DNA from: Pseudomonadota bacterium
GTDB taxonomy: Bacteria; Pseudomonadota; Alphaproteobacteria; Rhizobiales; Hyphomicrobiaceae
Direction of reading: 5' to 3'
NCBI GenBank assembly: GCA_023412805.1
Contig: JAEZRM010000084.1
Span: 25,939 to 89,938 of the forward strand
Length of the DNA: 64,000 nucleotides
Position 1 is the first letter of the stretch, and each line of letters starts with the position of its first letter. This document shows positions 8,668 to 17,220 of the stretch, one piece after another. The notes under the pieces are model-generated. The model searched no databases. It was not told the origin of the DNA and saw only the letters and a list, made by a program, of their open reading frames with translations. The translations under genes were made by a program, and so were the position numbers.

Positions 8668-9210
8668 TCAGCGCGACGCCTCGAGCGTTTCGACGACCAG
8701 ATTGCCATTCGTGTAGACGCAGATCTCCGCCGCGATCGCCATCGCCTTCCTGGCAATGGCCTCCGCTTCGAGATCGGTTTCCATGAGCGCACGCGCCGCG
8801 GCGAGCGCGTAGTTGCCGCCCGAGCCGATGCCCATGACATCGTGCTCCGGCTCGAGGACATCGCCCGTGCCGGTCAGGACCAGCGTCCGCTCGCGGTCGG
8901 CGACGAGCATCATCGCTTCGAGCCGGCGCAGGAAGCGATCCGTCCGCCAGTCCTTGGCCAATTCGACGCACGCTCGCGTGAGTTGTCCCGGATACTGCTC
9001 GAGCTTGGCCTCCAGCCGTTCAAACAAGGTGAAGGCGTCGGCCGTTGCTCCGGCGAATCCGCCGATCACGTCACCCCGGCCGAGCGAGCGCACCTTGCGC
9101 GCATTGGACTTGATGACCGTTGCACCGAGGCTCACCTGCCCATCGCCCGCAATGACGACGCGGCCCTTCTTGCGAAGCGTGAGGATCGTCGTCCCGTGCC
9201 AGTTTTCCAT
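8668..9210 (-). CDS. hslV: ATP-dependent protease peptidase subunit HslV
   Basis: At 180 residues this is the proteasome-beta-like peptidase of the HslUV complex, a cytoplasmic double hexamer opened by the HslU ATPase. The mature N-terminal nucleophile is the first Thr of GTTILTLRK, reached after removal of the short MENWHG leader typical of alphaproteobacteria. The family core GRVVIAGDGQVSLG, GGFAGATADAFTLFERLE and DVMGIGSGGNYALAAARAL is intact. HslV needs HslU, and the two are usually neighbours; here the gene downstream is convergent and the gene upstream is a methyltransferase, so hslU must lie elsewhere. Confidence 0.95.
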   Translation of the reverse strand: MENWHGTTILTLRKKGRVVIAGDGQVSLGATVIKSNARKVRSLGRGDVIGGFAGATADAFTLFERLEAKLEQYPGQLTRACVELAKDWRTDRFLRRLEAMMLVADRERTLVLTGTGDVLEPEHDVMGIGSGGNYALAAARALMETDLEAEAIARKAMAIAAEICVYTNGNLVVETLEASR

Positions 9211-9315
9211 GAGTTCTCCTCCGGCACGATCAGGCCGCGCTTGTGCTGGCCATTGGTATGGTGGCCCCGCGCGATCGAATCAAGGCCTTCGGCACGCCCC
9301 TGCCAACGTCGTCCC

Positions 9316-10062
9316 TCACGCCACGAACACGAACCAGTCCACGTCCTCCATGACGGCTTCGCCGGGTGGCGCGGCGGCTGCGTGCGCGCGGAGCGCCGCC
9401 ATGCCGGTCGCAAAATCCGCGTCCGAAATGCGAGACAGAAAAGAGTCGGCGCGCATAGCCGCCTTTTGCGCATAGACCTGCCAGTCCTCAGCCACCGCCT
9501 GCGGCACGATTTCATGAACGCTCAGGTTGAAGCCCGCATTCCGGAATGGCTCCGCGATCCGGCTGCGCGGCGGAAGCTCCGCCGCCACAAGGGGGGCGAT
9601 CGCGGGAAAGAAATGATACTTGGGGAAGTCGGTATCGCCCGTGGTGTTGCGCAGGGCAACGTGCCCGCCCTTGCGAAGAATGCGCCGACACTCGCGCGCG
9701 GCGGCAGCAATATCGTCGAAATGATGCAATGCCATTGATATGAACACGAGGTCGGCAGCACCATCGCCGACCGGCAGCGCACTTGCCGAGGCGCACTCGA
9801 ACACGACACGATCGCCCCGCAGCTTCCCGCGCGCCTGATCGAGCATCTTGCTCGACGGATCAACCCCGATCACGCGCGCATTGAAATTCTCGGCGAGCGG
9901 CTCCGAGAAGCGACCGGTCCCACATCCGAGGTCGACGATCAACGATCCCGGCGCCGGCGCCGCGTCGCGCGCGACCAGATCGAGCCAGAACTGGAGCGTC
10001 TCGGGCGCAAGTGTGCGCGCTCTGTCGTAGACGCTCGCGATGTCCGTCCCATCGTAGTCCAT
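9316..10062 (-). CDS. Class I SAM-dependent methyltransferase
   Basis: A 248-residue Methyltransf_11-type enzyme. The SAM-binding motif I is VDLGCGTGRFSEPLAE (about 41-56), followed by the acidic motif II (VIGVDPSSKML) and the motif near FISMALHHFDD. I chose the ATG at 10062 because CAGGAGGG precedes it by a good distance; the frame extends further upstream but that part has no domain. The acceptor cannot be predicted: small molecules are the usual substrates of this group. It is transcribed toward hslV, about 105 bases away, and divergently from the patatin gene. Confidence 0.85.
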   Translation of the reverse strand: MDYDGTDIASVYDRARTLAPETLQFWLDLVARDAAPAPGSLIVDLGCGTGRFSEPLAENFNARVIGVDPSSKMLDQARGKLRGDRVVFECASASALPVGDGAADLVFISMALHHFDDIAAAARECRRILRKGGHVALRNTTGDTDFPKYHFFPAIAPLVAAELPPRSRIAEPFRNAGFNLSVHEIVPQAVAEDWQVYAQKAAMRADSFLSRISDADFATGMAALRAHAAAAPPGEAVMEDVDWFVFVA

Positions 10063-10224
10063 GACGAAGCCCTCCTGATGGCCTGGTGCCTTTATGTTTA
10101 CCAGATGACGGACGCCATTCCCGAAAGTGAATGCGCTCGCTTGCCATCCTTGGTCAGAGGCACGACATTCAGAGAGCCGATGCCGATCACATGATCCGGT
10201 CCATATCTTCCCAAGGGAACCTGC

Positions 10225-11280
10225 ATGCCGAGTGACCATCCGGCGCGGCCGCATCGCCGGACTTCCGCCCGTAACACTGCCAAAATCGTCAACGTGGCGT
10301 TGCAGGGTGGCGGCGCTCATGGTGCCTTCGCCTGGGGTGTGCTCGACTATCTGCTCGAGGATGGGCGCCTCGACATCTGCGGCATCTCGGGCGCCAGCGC
10401 CGGCGCGGTCAACGCGGTCATCCTTGCGCACGGCGTGAGCACAGGCGGGCGCGAAGGCGGGCGCGCCGCCCTCGCGGACTTCTGGCGCAAAGTCGGTGAG
10501 CCGAGTTCGTACATTGGACCGCATCCTTTTCAGCAACCGCTGCCGCTCTCATATTTCAGCGAAGCCACGCCGGCCTTCGTGCTGTTCGACTTGATGACGC
10601 GCTTCTGGTCGCCCTATCAGCTCAATCCTCTCAACATCAATCCGCTGCGATCGCTGCTCGAAGCGACGGTCGATTTCGAACGTCTACGCACCTGCCCACG
10701 CACGAGGCTGTTCCTGACCGCGACGAATGTCCGCTCGGGGAAGGTGCACGTTTTCCGAACAAAGGAAGTCTCCGCCGATGTCGTGATGGCGTCAGCGTGC
10801 TTGCCGCAGGTCTTCCAGGCTGTCGAGATCGACGGCGAGGCCTACTGGGATGGCGGCTTCATGGGTAATCCCGCACTCTTTCCACTGATCTACGACAGTC
10901 CCTCTCAGGACGTCGTCATCGTGCACGTGAACCCGCTCGTGCGTCCTGACGTACCACGCACCGCGCTCGAGATCGAAAATCGCGTCAATGAGATCAGCTT
11001 CAATGCGTCTCTCATCAGCGAGATGCGCGCCATCGCCTTCGTCTCGCGTCTCATCGACCAAGGGAAAATCCCCGAAGGCACGATGAAGCGGATGCTGCTG
11101 CACTCCATTGCCGCCGATGACGTCATGCAAATGCTGAGTGCCGTCTCCAAGATGAATACGAGCTGGGATTTCCTCACCCAGCTTCGCGACATCGGGCGCG
11201 AGCGCGCCGCACAATGGCTGGACGACGCCTTCGGCCGCATCGGCGACGAGTCTTCGACCGATGTCGGGGCGTTCTTGTAG
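10225..11280 (+). CDS. Patatin-like phospholipase
   Basis: A 351-residue patatin-domain protein. The oxyanion-hole glycines are GGGAHGAF (28-35), the nucleophile is Ser58 in GASAG, and the catalytic Asp is in DGG (209-211). These three motifs make the Ser-Asp dyad lipid acyl hydrolase assignment firm. There is no signal peptide, so it acts in the cytoplasm or at the inner membrane. In alphaproteobacteria such proteins often sit near PHA genes; none is adjacent here, although a PHB-depolymerase-like gene occurs at 53-54 kb. The ribosome site AAGGGAA precedes the ATG. It converges with an alpha/beta hydrolase gene 7 bases away. Confidence 0.9.
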   Translation: MPSDHPARPHRRTSARNTAKIVNVALQGGGAHGAFAWGVLDYLLEDGRLDICGISGASAGAVNAVILAHGVSTGGREGGRAALADFWRKVGEPSSYIGPHPFQQPLPLSYFSEATPAFVLFDLMTRFWSPYQLNPLNINPLRSLLEATVDFERLRTCPRTRLFLTATNVRSGKVHVFRTKEVSADVVMASACLPQVFQAVEIDGEAYWDGGFMGNPALFPLIYDSPSQDVVIVHVNPLVRPDVPRTALEIENRVNEISFNASLISEMRAIAFVSRLIDQGKIPEGTMKRMLLHSIAADDVMQMLSAVSKMNTSWDFLTQLRDIGRERAAQWLDDAFGRIGDESSTDVGAFL

Positions 11281-11287
11281 TGCCGCG

Positions 11288-12088
11288 TCAGGCCTTCAGC
11301 TTCGACAGGAAATCATCGAACAGCGCGTTGATCTCGTCCGGCTGCTCGATCTGCGGGAAATGCCCTGCCTTCTCGATGATCTCGATGCGCGCGCCCGGCA
11401 CCAGTCGCCCCACGTCATCCAGATATGCCGACGACTGCCCCTTCGCCATGGAGTCGCGCTTGCCGGCAGGCGTCATGTACGTCGTCTGGATGGCCATCAG
11501 CGGGACGCGCGTCTTAGCAAAGATCTCGTCGAAGCGCTCGGCGTCCCACTTGCCGATGTTGGGAAACAGGTTACCGGCAAGCTTCTCCGGCATGCCAAGT
11601 GCGCGCTCCATGACCGGGCGCACCACCGCGGGATCAGCTTCGGGCCTGAACATCTGCGCGAACATCGGCTCGATGAAGGCGCGATAGCCGATCTCCGCGA
11701 CCGTCTTGCGTCGTTCGAGATAGGCGGTGCTGCCAGCCGCGCCGAGACGGCTGCCGTCCACGAGAACGATCCCCGCGACCCGACCCGGCTGCTCGCTCAT
11801 GGCGTGCATGACGATGCGGCAGCCCATGCTGTGCCCGACCAGAACTGCGCGCTCGATCGCCAGTTCGGACAGCAAAGCGGCTACGTCCTGTCCGTGCGTG
11901 TCGATGATCTCGTGCGCCTCGCTTCCCGGCGTCGTGCCGTGCCCGCCGAGATCGAGCGCGACCGTCTCGAAGCGGCCCCTCAAGTGCGCCACCTGATGGG
12001 CCCAATCGGAGCGGGCGCAACCGAACCCGTGTACGAAAACGATCGTCGGGCGGCCTCGGCCCTCGCGCGTGTGGTCGAGCACGGTCAT
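11288..12088 (-). CDS. Alpha/beta hydrolase
   Basis: A 266-residue alpha/beta hydrolase fold enzyme. FVHGFGCARSDW supplies the oxyanion region, GHSMGCR the nucleophile elbow, and a C-terminal GHFPQIEQPDE the catalytic His. An acidic residue (about 205-215) would complete the triad. Family members cleave esters, amides or C-C bonds of small molecules; nothing here points to one substrate. I chose the ATG at 12088, preceded by AGGAAA, over an in-frame ATG 39 bases upstream. It is divergent from the marR gene, 213 bases away, which makes it a candidate MarR target. Confidence 0.88.
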   Translation of the reverse strand: MTVLDHTREGRGRPTIVFVHGFGCARSDWAHQVAHLRGRFETVALDLGGHGTTPGSEAHEIIDTHGQDVAALLSELAIERAVLVGHSMGCRIVMHAMSEQPGRVAGIVLVDGSRLGAAGSTAYLERRKTVAEIGYRAFIEPMFAQMFRPEADPAVVRPVMERALGMPEKLAGNLFPNIGKWDAERFDEIFAKTRVPLMAIQTTYMTPAGKRDSMAKGQSSAYLDDVGRLVPGARIEIIEKAGHFPQIEQPDEINALFDDFLSKLKA

Positions 12089-12301
12089 AGGCAGTTTCCT
12101 CGTTCTTGATTGGGCGTCTAGGCGCAAGTTCGCGCGAACCCGTCCGTAGCGTCAACCAAGCCGCTGCGAAGCCACCATCGCTCGAGTTGTACGAACACGC
12201 ACAATTCCGCCCCCGAACCGGCCAACTATGGTTGTCGAAGCAGCGCGAATCATAGCAACTGGCTAAAGAATCATCATGCGAACCACGAGGGAAGGTACGC
12301 G

Positions 12302-12781
12302 ATGAACGATATGACTCCGGCCGGCGGGAAGGTCCCTCTCGACATCGGCGCGATTGCTAACGCAACATCCGAAGCCTGCATCTCGACGCGAGTGCGCCAG
12401 CTCTCGCGCATCGTGACCCGCGTCTACGATGATGCGCTGCGCCCCCACAAGATTACAGCGAGCCAGTTCACGCTGTTGACGCAGCTCGCCAACCAGGACG
12501 GCATCACGGCTGCCGAGATCGGCAGCACGCTCGATATCGAGAAGTCGACGCTGTCGCGCAATCTCAAGCGCCTCCTCGCCCTCGGACACATCATCATGGA
12601 CCCGCCCGCCGGGCGCCGGGGCCGTGGCCTTCACCTGACGCCGAAAGGCAAGCAGGTCATCGTCGAAGCTTTCCCGCTCTGGCAGGCCGCCCAGAAACGC
12701 GCCGTCGAGGTCATGGGCCTCGAAAGCCGGCGCGTGCTGGATGATCTGCTCTCCCAGGCCGAGCGATTGATCGTTCCCTGA
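12302..12781 (+). CDS. MarR-family transcriptional regulator
   Basis: A 159-residue winged-helix protein. The helix-turn-helix lies at about 58-100 (TLLTQLANQDGITAAEIGSTL, DIEKSTLSRNLKRL), followed by the beta-wing (PAGRRGRGLHLTPKG) and a C-terminal dimerisation helix. MarR dimers usually repress a divergent gene and release DNA when bound by a phenolic or other small ligand. The divergent neighbour is the alpha/beta hydrolase gene, and the region between the two (12089-12301) would hold the operator; I did not find a convincing palindrome there. A strong terminator follows 27 bases after the stop. Confidence 0.9.
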   Translation: MNDMTPAGGKVPLDIGAIANATSEACISTRVRQLSRIVTRVYDDALRPHKITASQFTLLTQLANQDGITAAEIGSTLDIEKSTLSRNLKRLLALGHIIMDPPAGRRGRGLHLTPKGKQVIVEAFPLWQAAQKRAVEVMGLESRRVLDDLLSQAERLIVP

Positions 12782-12807
12782 GCTGATCGCCTCACTGCAG
12801 AATTCCA

Positions 12808-12836
12808 GGCCGGCGTGTCCGCACGCCGGCCTTTCT
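12808..12836 (+). terminator. Rho-independent terminator after marR
   Basis: A perfect 10-bp GC-rich stem, GGCCGGCGTG / CACGCCGGCC, closes a TCCG loop and is followed by TTTCT. It abuts the stop codon of the convergent ridA-like gene, but the minus strand has no T run after the stem, so it terminates the plus-strand marR transcript. Confidence 0.85.
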
Positions 12837-13180
12837 CATTCCTGGACGGCTGTGACCAGGATCTCGACCAGATCCTTGTCCCACAGCGTAACGCCGATGC
12901 ACGCCCGCTGCGGCGGGTTGGTGCGATCCACCCACTCGTCCCAGGCGCGGTCCATCTCCGGCTTCTGGCTCATATCCGTGATGTAGACCGTCGTGCGCAG
13001 GATGCGCGACTTGTTCGACCCCGCATCGGCAAGCGTCGCGTCGATCTGGGCGAGCGCGTCCTTGGTCTGCGCGTAAAGTCCGCCCGACTTGTCCTTGGCC
13101 GTGGCCACGGCATAGACGATGCCATCATGGGCAACGGCGCGGCTGCGCATCGGATTGGTGCCTGTGTAGCGCTTGATCAT
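12836..13180 (-). CDS. RidA-family protein (YjgF/YER057c/UK114)
   Basis: A 114-residue single-domain protein of normal family length. RidA proteins hydrolyse reactive enamine or imine intermediates made by PLP enzymes, and related branches act in catabolic pathways. Visible features are the N-terminal strand region, the QTKDALAQIDATLADAGS helix, ILRTTVYITDM, the RACIGV segment containing the imine-binding Arg (PPQRACIGVTLW), and VEILVTAV. The ATG at 13180 has GGAGCCCC upstream. It is divergent from the acyl-CoA synthetase gene about 140 bases away, sharing a promoter region with the catabolic run that follows. Confidence 0.88.
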   Translation of the reverse strand: MIKRYTGTNPMRSRAVAHDGIVYAVATAKDKSGGLYAQTKDALAQIDATLADAGSNKSRILRTTVYITDMSQKPEMDRAWDEWVDRTNPPQRACIGVTLWDKDLVEILVTAVQE

Positions 13181-13321
13181 GAGCGGGGCTCCTTGGATTG
13201 GTCGGCGCGCCAGCGTCGAACCATGGAAGGACCTTGGCAAGCCAAGGCAGGCATCGAGCCTTGCCCTCGCCCGCCCGGATGTGTTCCCATCATCCCAACG
13301 AGACAAAGGGAGGGAATGCGC

Positions 13322-14950
13322 ATGAAACTCTCGGGCGCATCCTATGACGAGCTTTACGGCAGCTTCCGCTGGGAGGTGCCGGCACGCTTCAACATCGCGG
13401 AGGCTATCTGCGATCGGCACGCGCGCGCCGCCCCGGATGCCCCAGCGCTGATCCACGAGGCCGGCGATGGTCGTGTGGAAGTTTGGAGTTTCAAGCGCAT
13501 CAAGGAAACCTCCGACCGCCTGGCCAATGCGCTCGCCGCCCTCGGCATATCTCGCGGCAGCATCGTCGCGATCCATCTCTCGCAATGTCCCGAGAACCTC
13601 ATTACGCATGTTGCCGCGCACAAGCTCGGCGCGATTGCGATGCCGCTGTTCGCGCTGTTCGGCCCGGATGCCGTGCGCTTCCGTCTCGAGGACAGCGGCG
13701 CGGCGGTGCTCGTCACGGCCGCCGACAACATGGAGCGCGTCGCCGCTGGCCTGACAGATATTCCTACACTTCGCCACATCATCTCGATCGACGGGCCGGG
13801 CCCGCTCGGCGCCAAGAACTTCTGGGAGCTAACGGCGGCGGCCTCATCTAATAGCGTCGCAACGGACACATCGGTCGATGATCCTGCCTACCTCATGTAT
13901 ACTTCGGGCACGACCGGCAATCCCAAGGGCGTGCTCCATGCACAGCGCGTGCTGATCGGGCATCTGCCGGGCGTGATGGTGCCGCACAATCTGTTTCCCC
14001 AGGCCGGCGACCGCTTCTGGACGCCCGCCGATTGGGCCTGGGCAGGCGGCATCTTCGACGTGCTCCTGCCGTCCCTGTATTTCGGCGTTCCGGTCGTCGC
14101 GCAGCGCCTCGCGAAGTTCGAACCGGACGCCGCCTTCGCGCTTATGGCGCGGCACGGCGTGCGCAATGTCTTCATGCCGCCGACGGCACTGCGGATGCTG
14201 CAGGCGATACCCAATCCCCGCGCGCGGCATGACTACAACCTGCGCTCGCTGGCTTCTGGCGGCGAACCCATGGGCGCCGACATCATCAACTGGGGGCACG
14301 AGACGTTCGGTCTCACGCTCAGCGAGTTCTATGGACAGACCGAGGTCAATCTCGTCGTCGGCAATTGCCCGCCCGTATTCCCAGCCAAGCCCGGATCCAT
14401 GGGGCGCCCCATCCCCGGCCATATCGTCGAGATCGTCGATCACGACGGCAATGTGCTGCCAGCTGGCGAGCCCGGCATCGTCGCCGTGCGCCGTCCCGAC
14501 CCGGTCATGTTCCTCGAATACTGGAAGCAGCCAGAGGCGACGGCTGAAAAATTCCGCGGCGACTGGTGCCTGCTCGGGGATATCGCGGCCAAGGACCAGG
14601 ACGGCTATTTCTGGTTCCAGGGCCGTGACAACGACATCATCAAATCCGCCGGCTACCGCATCGGCCCAGGCGAGGTCGAAGAATGCCTCCAGAAGCACCC
14701 GGCAGTCGCGCTCGCCGGCGTCATCGGCACACCTGATACCCTGCGCGGCGAGGCCGTGACTGCCTTCATCGTCACCAAACCCGACTATCCCGGCAGCCCC
14801 GAGCTCGCCAATGAAATCCAGGCTTTCGTCAAGGAGCGGCTCGCCGCCCACGAGTATCCGCGCCGCGTGCACTTCATTTCGGAAATGCCGATGACCGTGA
14901 CCGGCAAGATCCGACGGGTAGACCTGCGCCAGATAGCTGACAAACTCTAG
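13322..14950 (+). CDS. Acyl-CoA synthetase (AMP-forming)
   Basis: A 542-residue member of the ANL superfamily that activates a carboxylic acid to acyl-CoA through an acyl-AMP. Core motifs are YTSGTTGNPKGV, SEFYGQTE, GDIAAKDQDGYFWFQGRDND and the C-terminal MTVTGKIRR with its catalytic Lys. The sequence most resembles medium-chain or aromatic acyl-CoA synthetases of proteobacteria. Two ATGs lie 6 bases apart; I chose the second (13322), which has the better distance from GGGAGGG. It leads a same-strand run with a PrpD-family gene (72 bases on) and an SDR gene, suggesting one catabolic transcript for an unknown acid. Confidence 0.9.
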   Translation: MKLSGASYDELYGSFRWEVPARFNIAEAICDRHARAAPDAPALIHEAGDGRVEVWSFKRIKETSDRLANALAALGISRGSIVAIHLSQCPENLITHVAAHKLGAIAMPLFALFGPDAVRFRLEDSGAAVLVTAADNMERVAAGLTDIPTLRHIISIDGPGPLGAKNFWELTAAASSNSVATDTSVDDPAYLMYTSGTTGNPKGVLHAQRVLIGHLPGVMVPHNLFPQAGDRFWTPADWAWAGGIFDVLLPSLYFGVPVVAQRLAKFEPDAAFALMARHGVRNVFMPPTALRMLQAIPNPRARHDYNLRSLASGGEPMGADIINWGHETFGLTLSEFYGQTEVNLVVGNCPPVFPAKPGSMGRPIPGHIVEIVDHDGNVLPAGEPGIVAVRRPDPVMFLEYWKQPEATAEKFRGDWCLLGDIAAKDQDGYFWFQGRDNDIIKSAGYRIGPGEVEECLQKHPAVALAGVIGTPDTLRGEAVTAFIVTKPDYPGSPELANEIQAFVKERLAAHEYPRRVHFISEMPMTVTGKIRRVDLRQIADKL

Positions 14951-15022
14951 CCCGCGCGCTTTTCTTCGCCTCCTGCCTGCCCTACCATGTCCGGACAAAA
15001 AGCAGACATGAGGGAGCATGGA

Positions 15023-16390
15023 ATGTCGGGTACGATTGTCGAGAAGCTTGCCGAATACGGCGTTGCGGAACGGGACCGGACACTGCCGGCAGAAGTGCGC
15101 CACCATGCCAAGCGGGCGCTCATCGACTGGTTCGCCTCGCTGCTGCCGGGCACGGAGGTCGATCCCGCTCAGGCCATGATCAAGGGACTCGCCGACGAGC
15201 TGGGCCACGGTAAAGCCTACGTCTACGGCTCCGGCAAATTCGGTGCGCTGCGCACGGCTGCCCTCATCAACGGCACGGCCTCGCATACCATCGAATTCGA
15301 CGACATCTTCCGTGACGCCATCTATCACCCCGGCTGCCCGACCATCAGCGCCGCACTTGCGGCCGCGCAAGCCAAGGGCGCGAACGCCGCGGATCTGCTG
15401 ACCGCGATCATTGTCGGCTATGAAGTCTCGACCCGCATCGGACTCGCGGTGCAGCCCTCGCACTACAAGTTCTGGCATACGACCGGCACGGTCGGCACGT
15501 TCGGCGCAGCGGCCGCCGTCGCGACCATTCTCAAGCTCAACAAGGCGCAGTTCGCGCACGCGCTCGCGACGTCCGCGACCATGGCAGCTGCGCTTCAGCA
15601 GGCCTTCCGCTCGGACTCCATGTCGAAGCCCCTGCACGCGGGCCACGCATCCGAAGCCGGTGCCATGGCAGCGCTCAGCGCCGAGTACGGTATGACCGGC
15701 ACACTCGACGTTCTCGAAGGCGAAGCTGGCTTCGGCGCTGCCATGAGCACGACCGTCGACTGGTCGAAAGCGACAGCAGGTCTCGGCGCGCACTACAACA
15801 TCACGCAGATGACCTTCAAGAACCACGGCTGCTGCGGTCATGCCTTCCCGGCCATCGACGGCGTGCTGCATCTGAAGGCCGAACACGGCTTCACGCCGGA
15901 AGCCATCAAGCGCATCCGCGTCGGCGGCTATCGCGCGACACTGGACGTCGCGGGCGTGCCGAAAGCCTCGACGCCGTTCGAGGGCAAGTTCTCGACGCCG
16001 TTCCTCGTCGCGAGCGCGCTCGTGCACGGCAGCGTGCGCCTCAATGCGTACGAGCCGGAACGTCTTTCCGATCAGCGCGTCCAGACGCTGTCCGACAAGG
16101 TCGAGCTGAAGCTCGACGAGCAGTGCGCCGCCGATTTCCCGAAGCGCCGTTCTGCGAAGGTCGCGATAGAGCTCGCGGACGGGCGCACGCTCGAACACTA
16201 CCAGCCGACGCGCAAGGGCGATCCAGATGCGCCGCTCACCGACGCCGACGTATCCGACAAGTTCCTCGAACTGACCTGTCCGGTGCTCGGCGCCGATGTC
16301 GCCAAGCGCCTGCTCGCCGAGCTTTGGGCTGCGGACCAGCCACACACGCTTTATGCTGTCCCCGGAGATGCACTGCGCAAAGCAGGCTGA
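15023..16390 (+). CDS. MmgE/PrpD family protein
   Basis: A 455-residue protein of the 2-methylcitrate dehydratase/cis-aconitate decarboxylase fold. The N-terminal all-helical domain carries HTIEFDDIFRDAIYHPGCP, HAGHASEAGAMAAL and FKNHGCCGHAFPAID, the usual active-site stretches of this superfamily. Homologues act on methylcitrate, cis-aconitate or iminodisuccinate. There is no prpB or prpC near, so methylcitrate-cycle function is not supported; an acid produced by the neighbouring acyl-CoA synthetase and SDR route is an alternative. Start chosen at 15023 (GAGGGAG upstream); ATGs at 14987 and 15008 are also in frame. The SDR gene follows 14 bases after the stop. Confidence 0.88.
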   Translation: MSGTIVEKLAEYGVAERDRTLPAEVRHHAKRALIDWFASLLPGTEVDPAQAMIKGLADELGHGKAYVYGSGKFGALRTAALINGTASHTIEFDDIFRDAIYHPGCPTISAALAAAQAKGANAADLLTAIIVGYEVSTRIGLAVQPSHYKFWHTTGTVGTFGAAAAVATILKLNKAQFAHALATSATMAAALQQAFRSDSMSKPLHAGHASEAGAMAALSAEYGMTGTLDVLEGEAGFGAAMSTTVDWSKATAGLGAHYNITQMTFKNHGCCGHAFPAIDGVLHLKAEHGFTPEAIKRIRVGGYRATLDVAGVPKASTPFEGKFSTPFLVASALVHGSVRLNAYEPERLSDQRVQTLSDKVELKLDEQCAADFPKRRSAKVAIELADGRTLEHYQPTRKGDPDAPLTDADVSDKFLELTCPVLGADVAKRLLAELWAADQPHTLYAVPGDALRKAG

Positions 16391-16404
16391 AACGGGAGGA
16401 CCGT

Positions 16405-17154
16405 ATGAGGCTCAAGGACAAGGTCGCGATCATCACGGGCGCGGCGGCGGGAATGGGTGCGGCCACCGCGCGTCTTTTCGCGCGCGAAGGCGCGATCGTG
16501 GTGCTCACGGACGTCGATGACAAGGATGGCCCAGCCGTCGCCGCCGACATCGTGCGCACGAACGGCAATGGGCGCTTCGAGAAACACGATGTGTCGAGCG
16601 ACACCGACTGGCAGCGCGTCGTCGATGCGACGCTCGCCGCTTATGGCCGCATCGACATTCTCATCAACAATGCCGGCGTCAGCGGCTCGATCCCCGACAA
16701 GCTCAATCTCGAAATGTGGGATCGGCAGATGTCGATCAACGCGCGCGGCAACTTTCTCGGCCTGCGCGCCGTCATTCCGACCATGCAGAAGCAGAAATCC
16801 GGCGCGATCGTGAACATTTCCTCGATCAGCGGCGTGCTCGGTCAGGACTACGTGCATATGGCGTACAATGCCGCGAAGGGCGCTGTGCGCACGATGACGA
16901 AAGCGGCGGCCGTGCAGTATGCGAAAGACGGCATTCGCGTGAATTCCGTGCATCCGGGCTTCATGCCGCCCATGCGTACATCCAAGCTCACCGCCGACCC
17001 GGAACTGCGCAAGAGCTTGCTCGCCGGCATTCCCATGGGACGCACGGGCGAAATCGACGAGGTCGCGTACGCGAACCTCTTCCTCGCGTCGGACGAAGCG
17101 TCCTACATCACCGGCGTCGAACTCATGGTGGATGGCGGGTTCACGGCTGTTTAG
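16405..17154 (+). CDS. Short-chain dehydrogenase/reductase
   Basis: A 249-residue classical SDR. The cofactor loop is TGAAAGMG, the NNAG motif lies near residue 90, the catalytic Ser is in VNISSISG, and the Tyr-Lys pair is in YNAAK. An Asp at the end of beta-2 (VLTDVDD) favours NAD over NADP. The C-terminal GVELMVDGGFTAV is the usual SDR ending. The ATG at 16405 has GGGAGGA upstream. It completes the acyl-CoA synthetase / PrpD run and probably oxidises or reduces a hydroxy- or oxo-acid intermediate there; the exact substrate is not deducible. Confidence 0.92.
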   Translation: MRLKDKVAIITGAAAGMGAATARLFAREGAIVVLTDVDDKDGPAVAADIVRTNGNGRFEKHDVSSDTDWQRVVDATLAAYGRIDILINNAGVSGSIPDKLNLEMWDRQMSINARGNFLGLRAVIPTMQKQKSGAIVNISSISGVLGQDYVHMAYNAAKGAVRTMTKAAAVQYAKDGIRVNSVHPGFMPPMRTSKLTADPELRKSLLAGIPMGRTGEIDEVAYANLFLASDEASYITGVELMVDGGFTAV

Positions 17155-17159
17155 TATTT

Positions 17160-17215
17160 GCCGCCGGCTGGTGGGAAGGGGTTCTCCGCGATTATCGTGG
17201 TGCTATGCCGGCGGC
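17160..17215. repeat. Inverted repeat between convergent SDR and radical SAM genes
   Basis: Nine-base arms GCCGCCGGC (17160-17168) and GCCGGCGGC (17207-17215) flank a 38-base spacer in the 66-base gap between convergent genes. It may help transcription termination, but no T run follows, so its role is uncertain. Confidence 0.4.
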
Positions 17216-17220
17216 GCCAC

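Noticed and set aside
13844..16345. Very long minus-strand open frame opposite the acyl-CoA synthetase and PrpD genes
   Set aside because: The opposite strand encodes well-recognised families; the long frame has only Arg/Ala/Gly-rich content and no domain, as expected from GC-rich codon bias.
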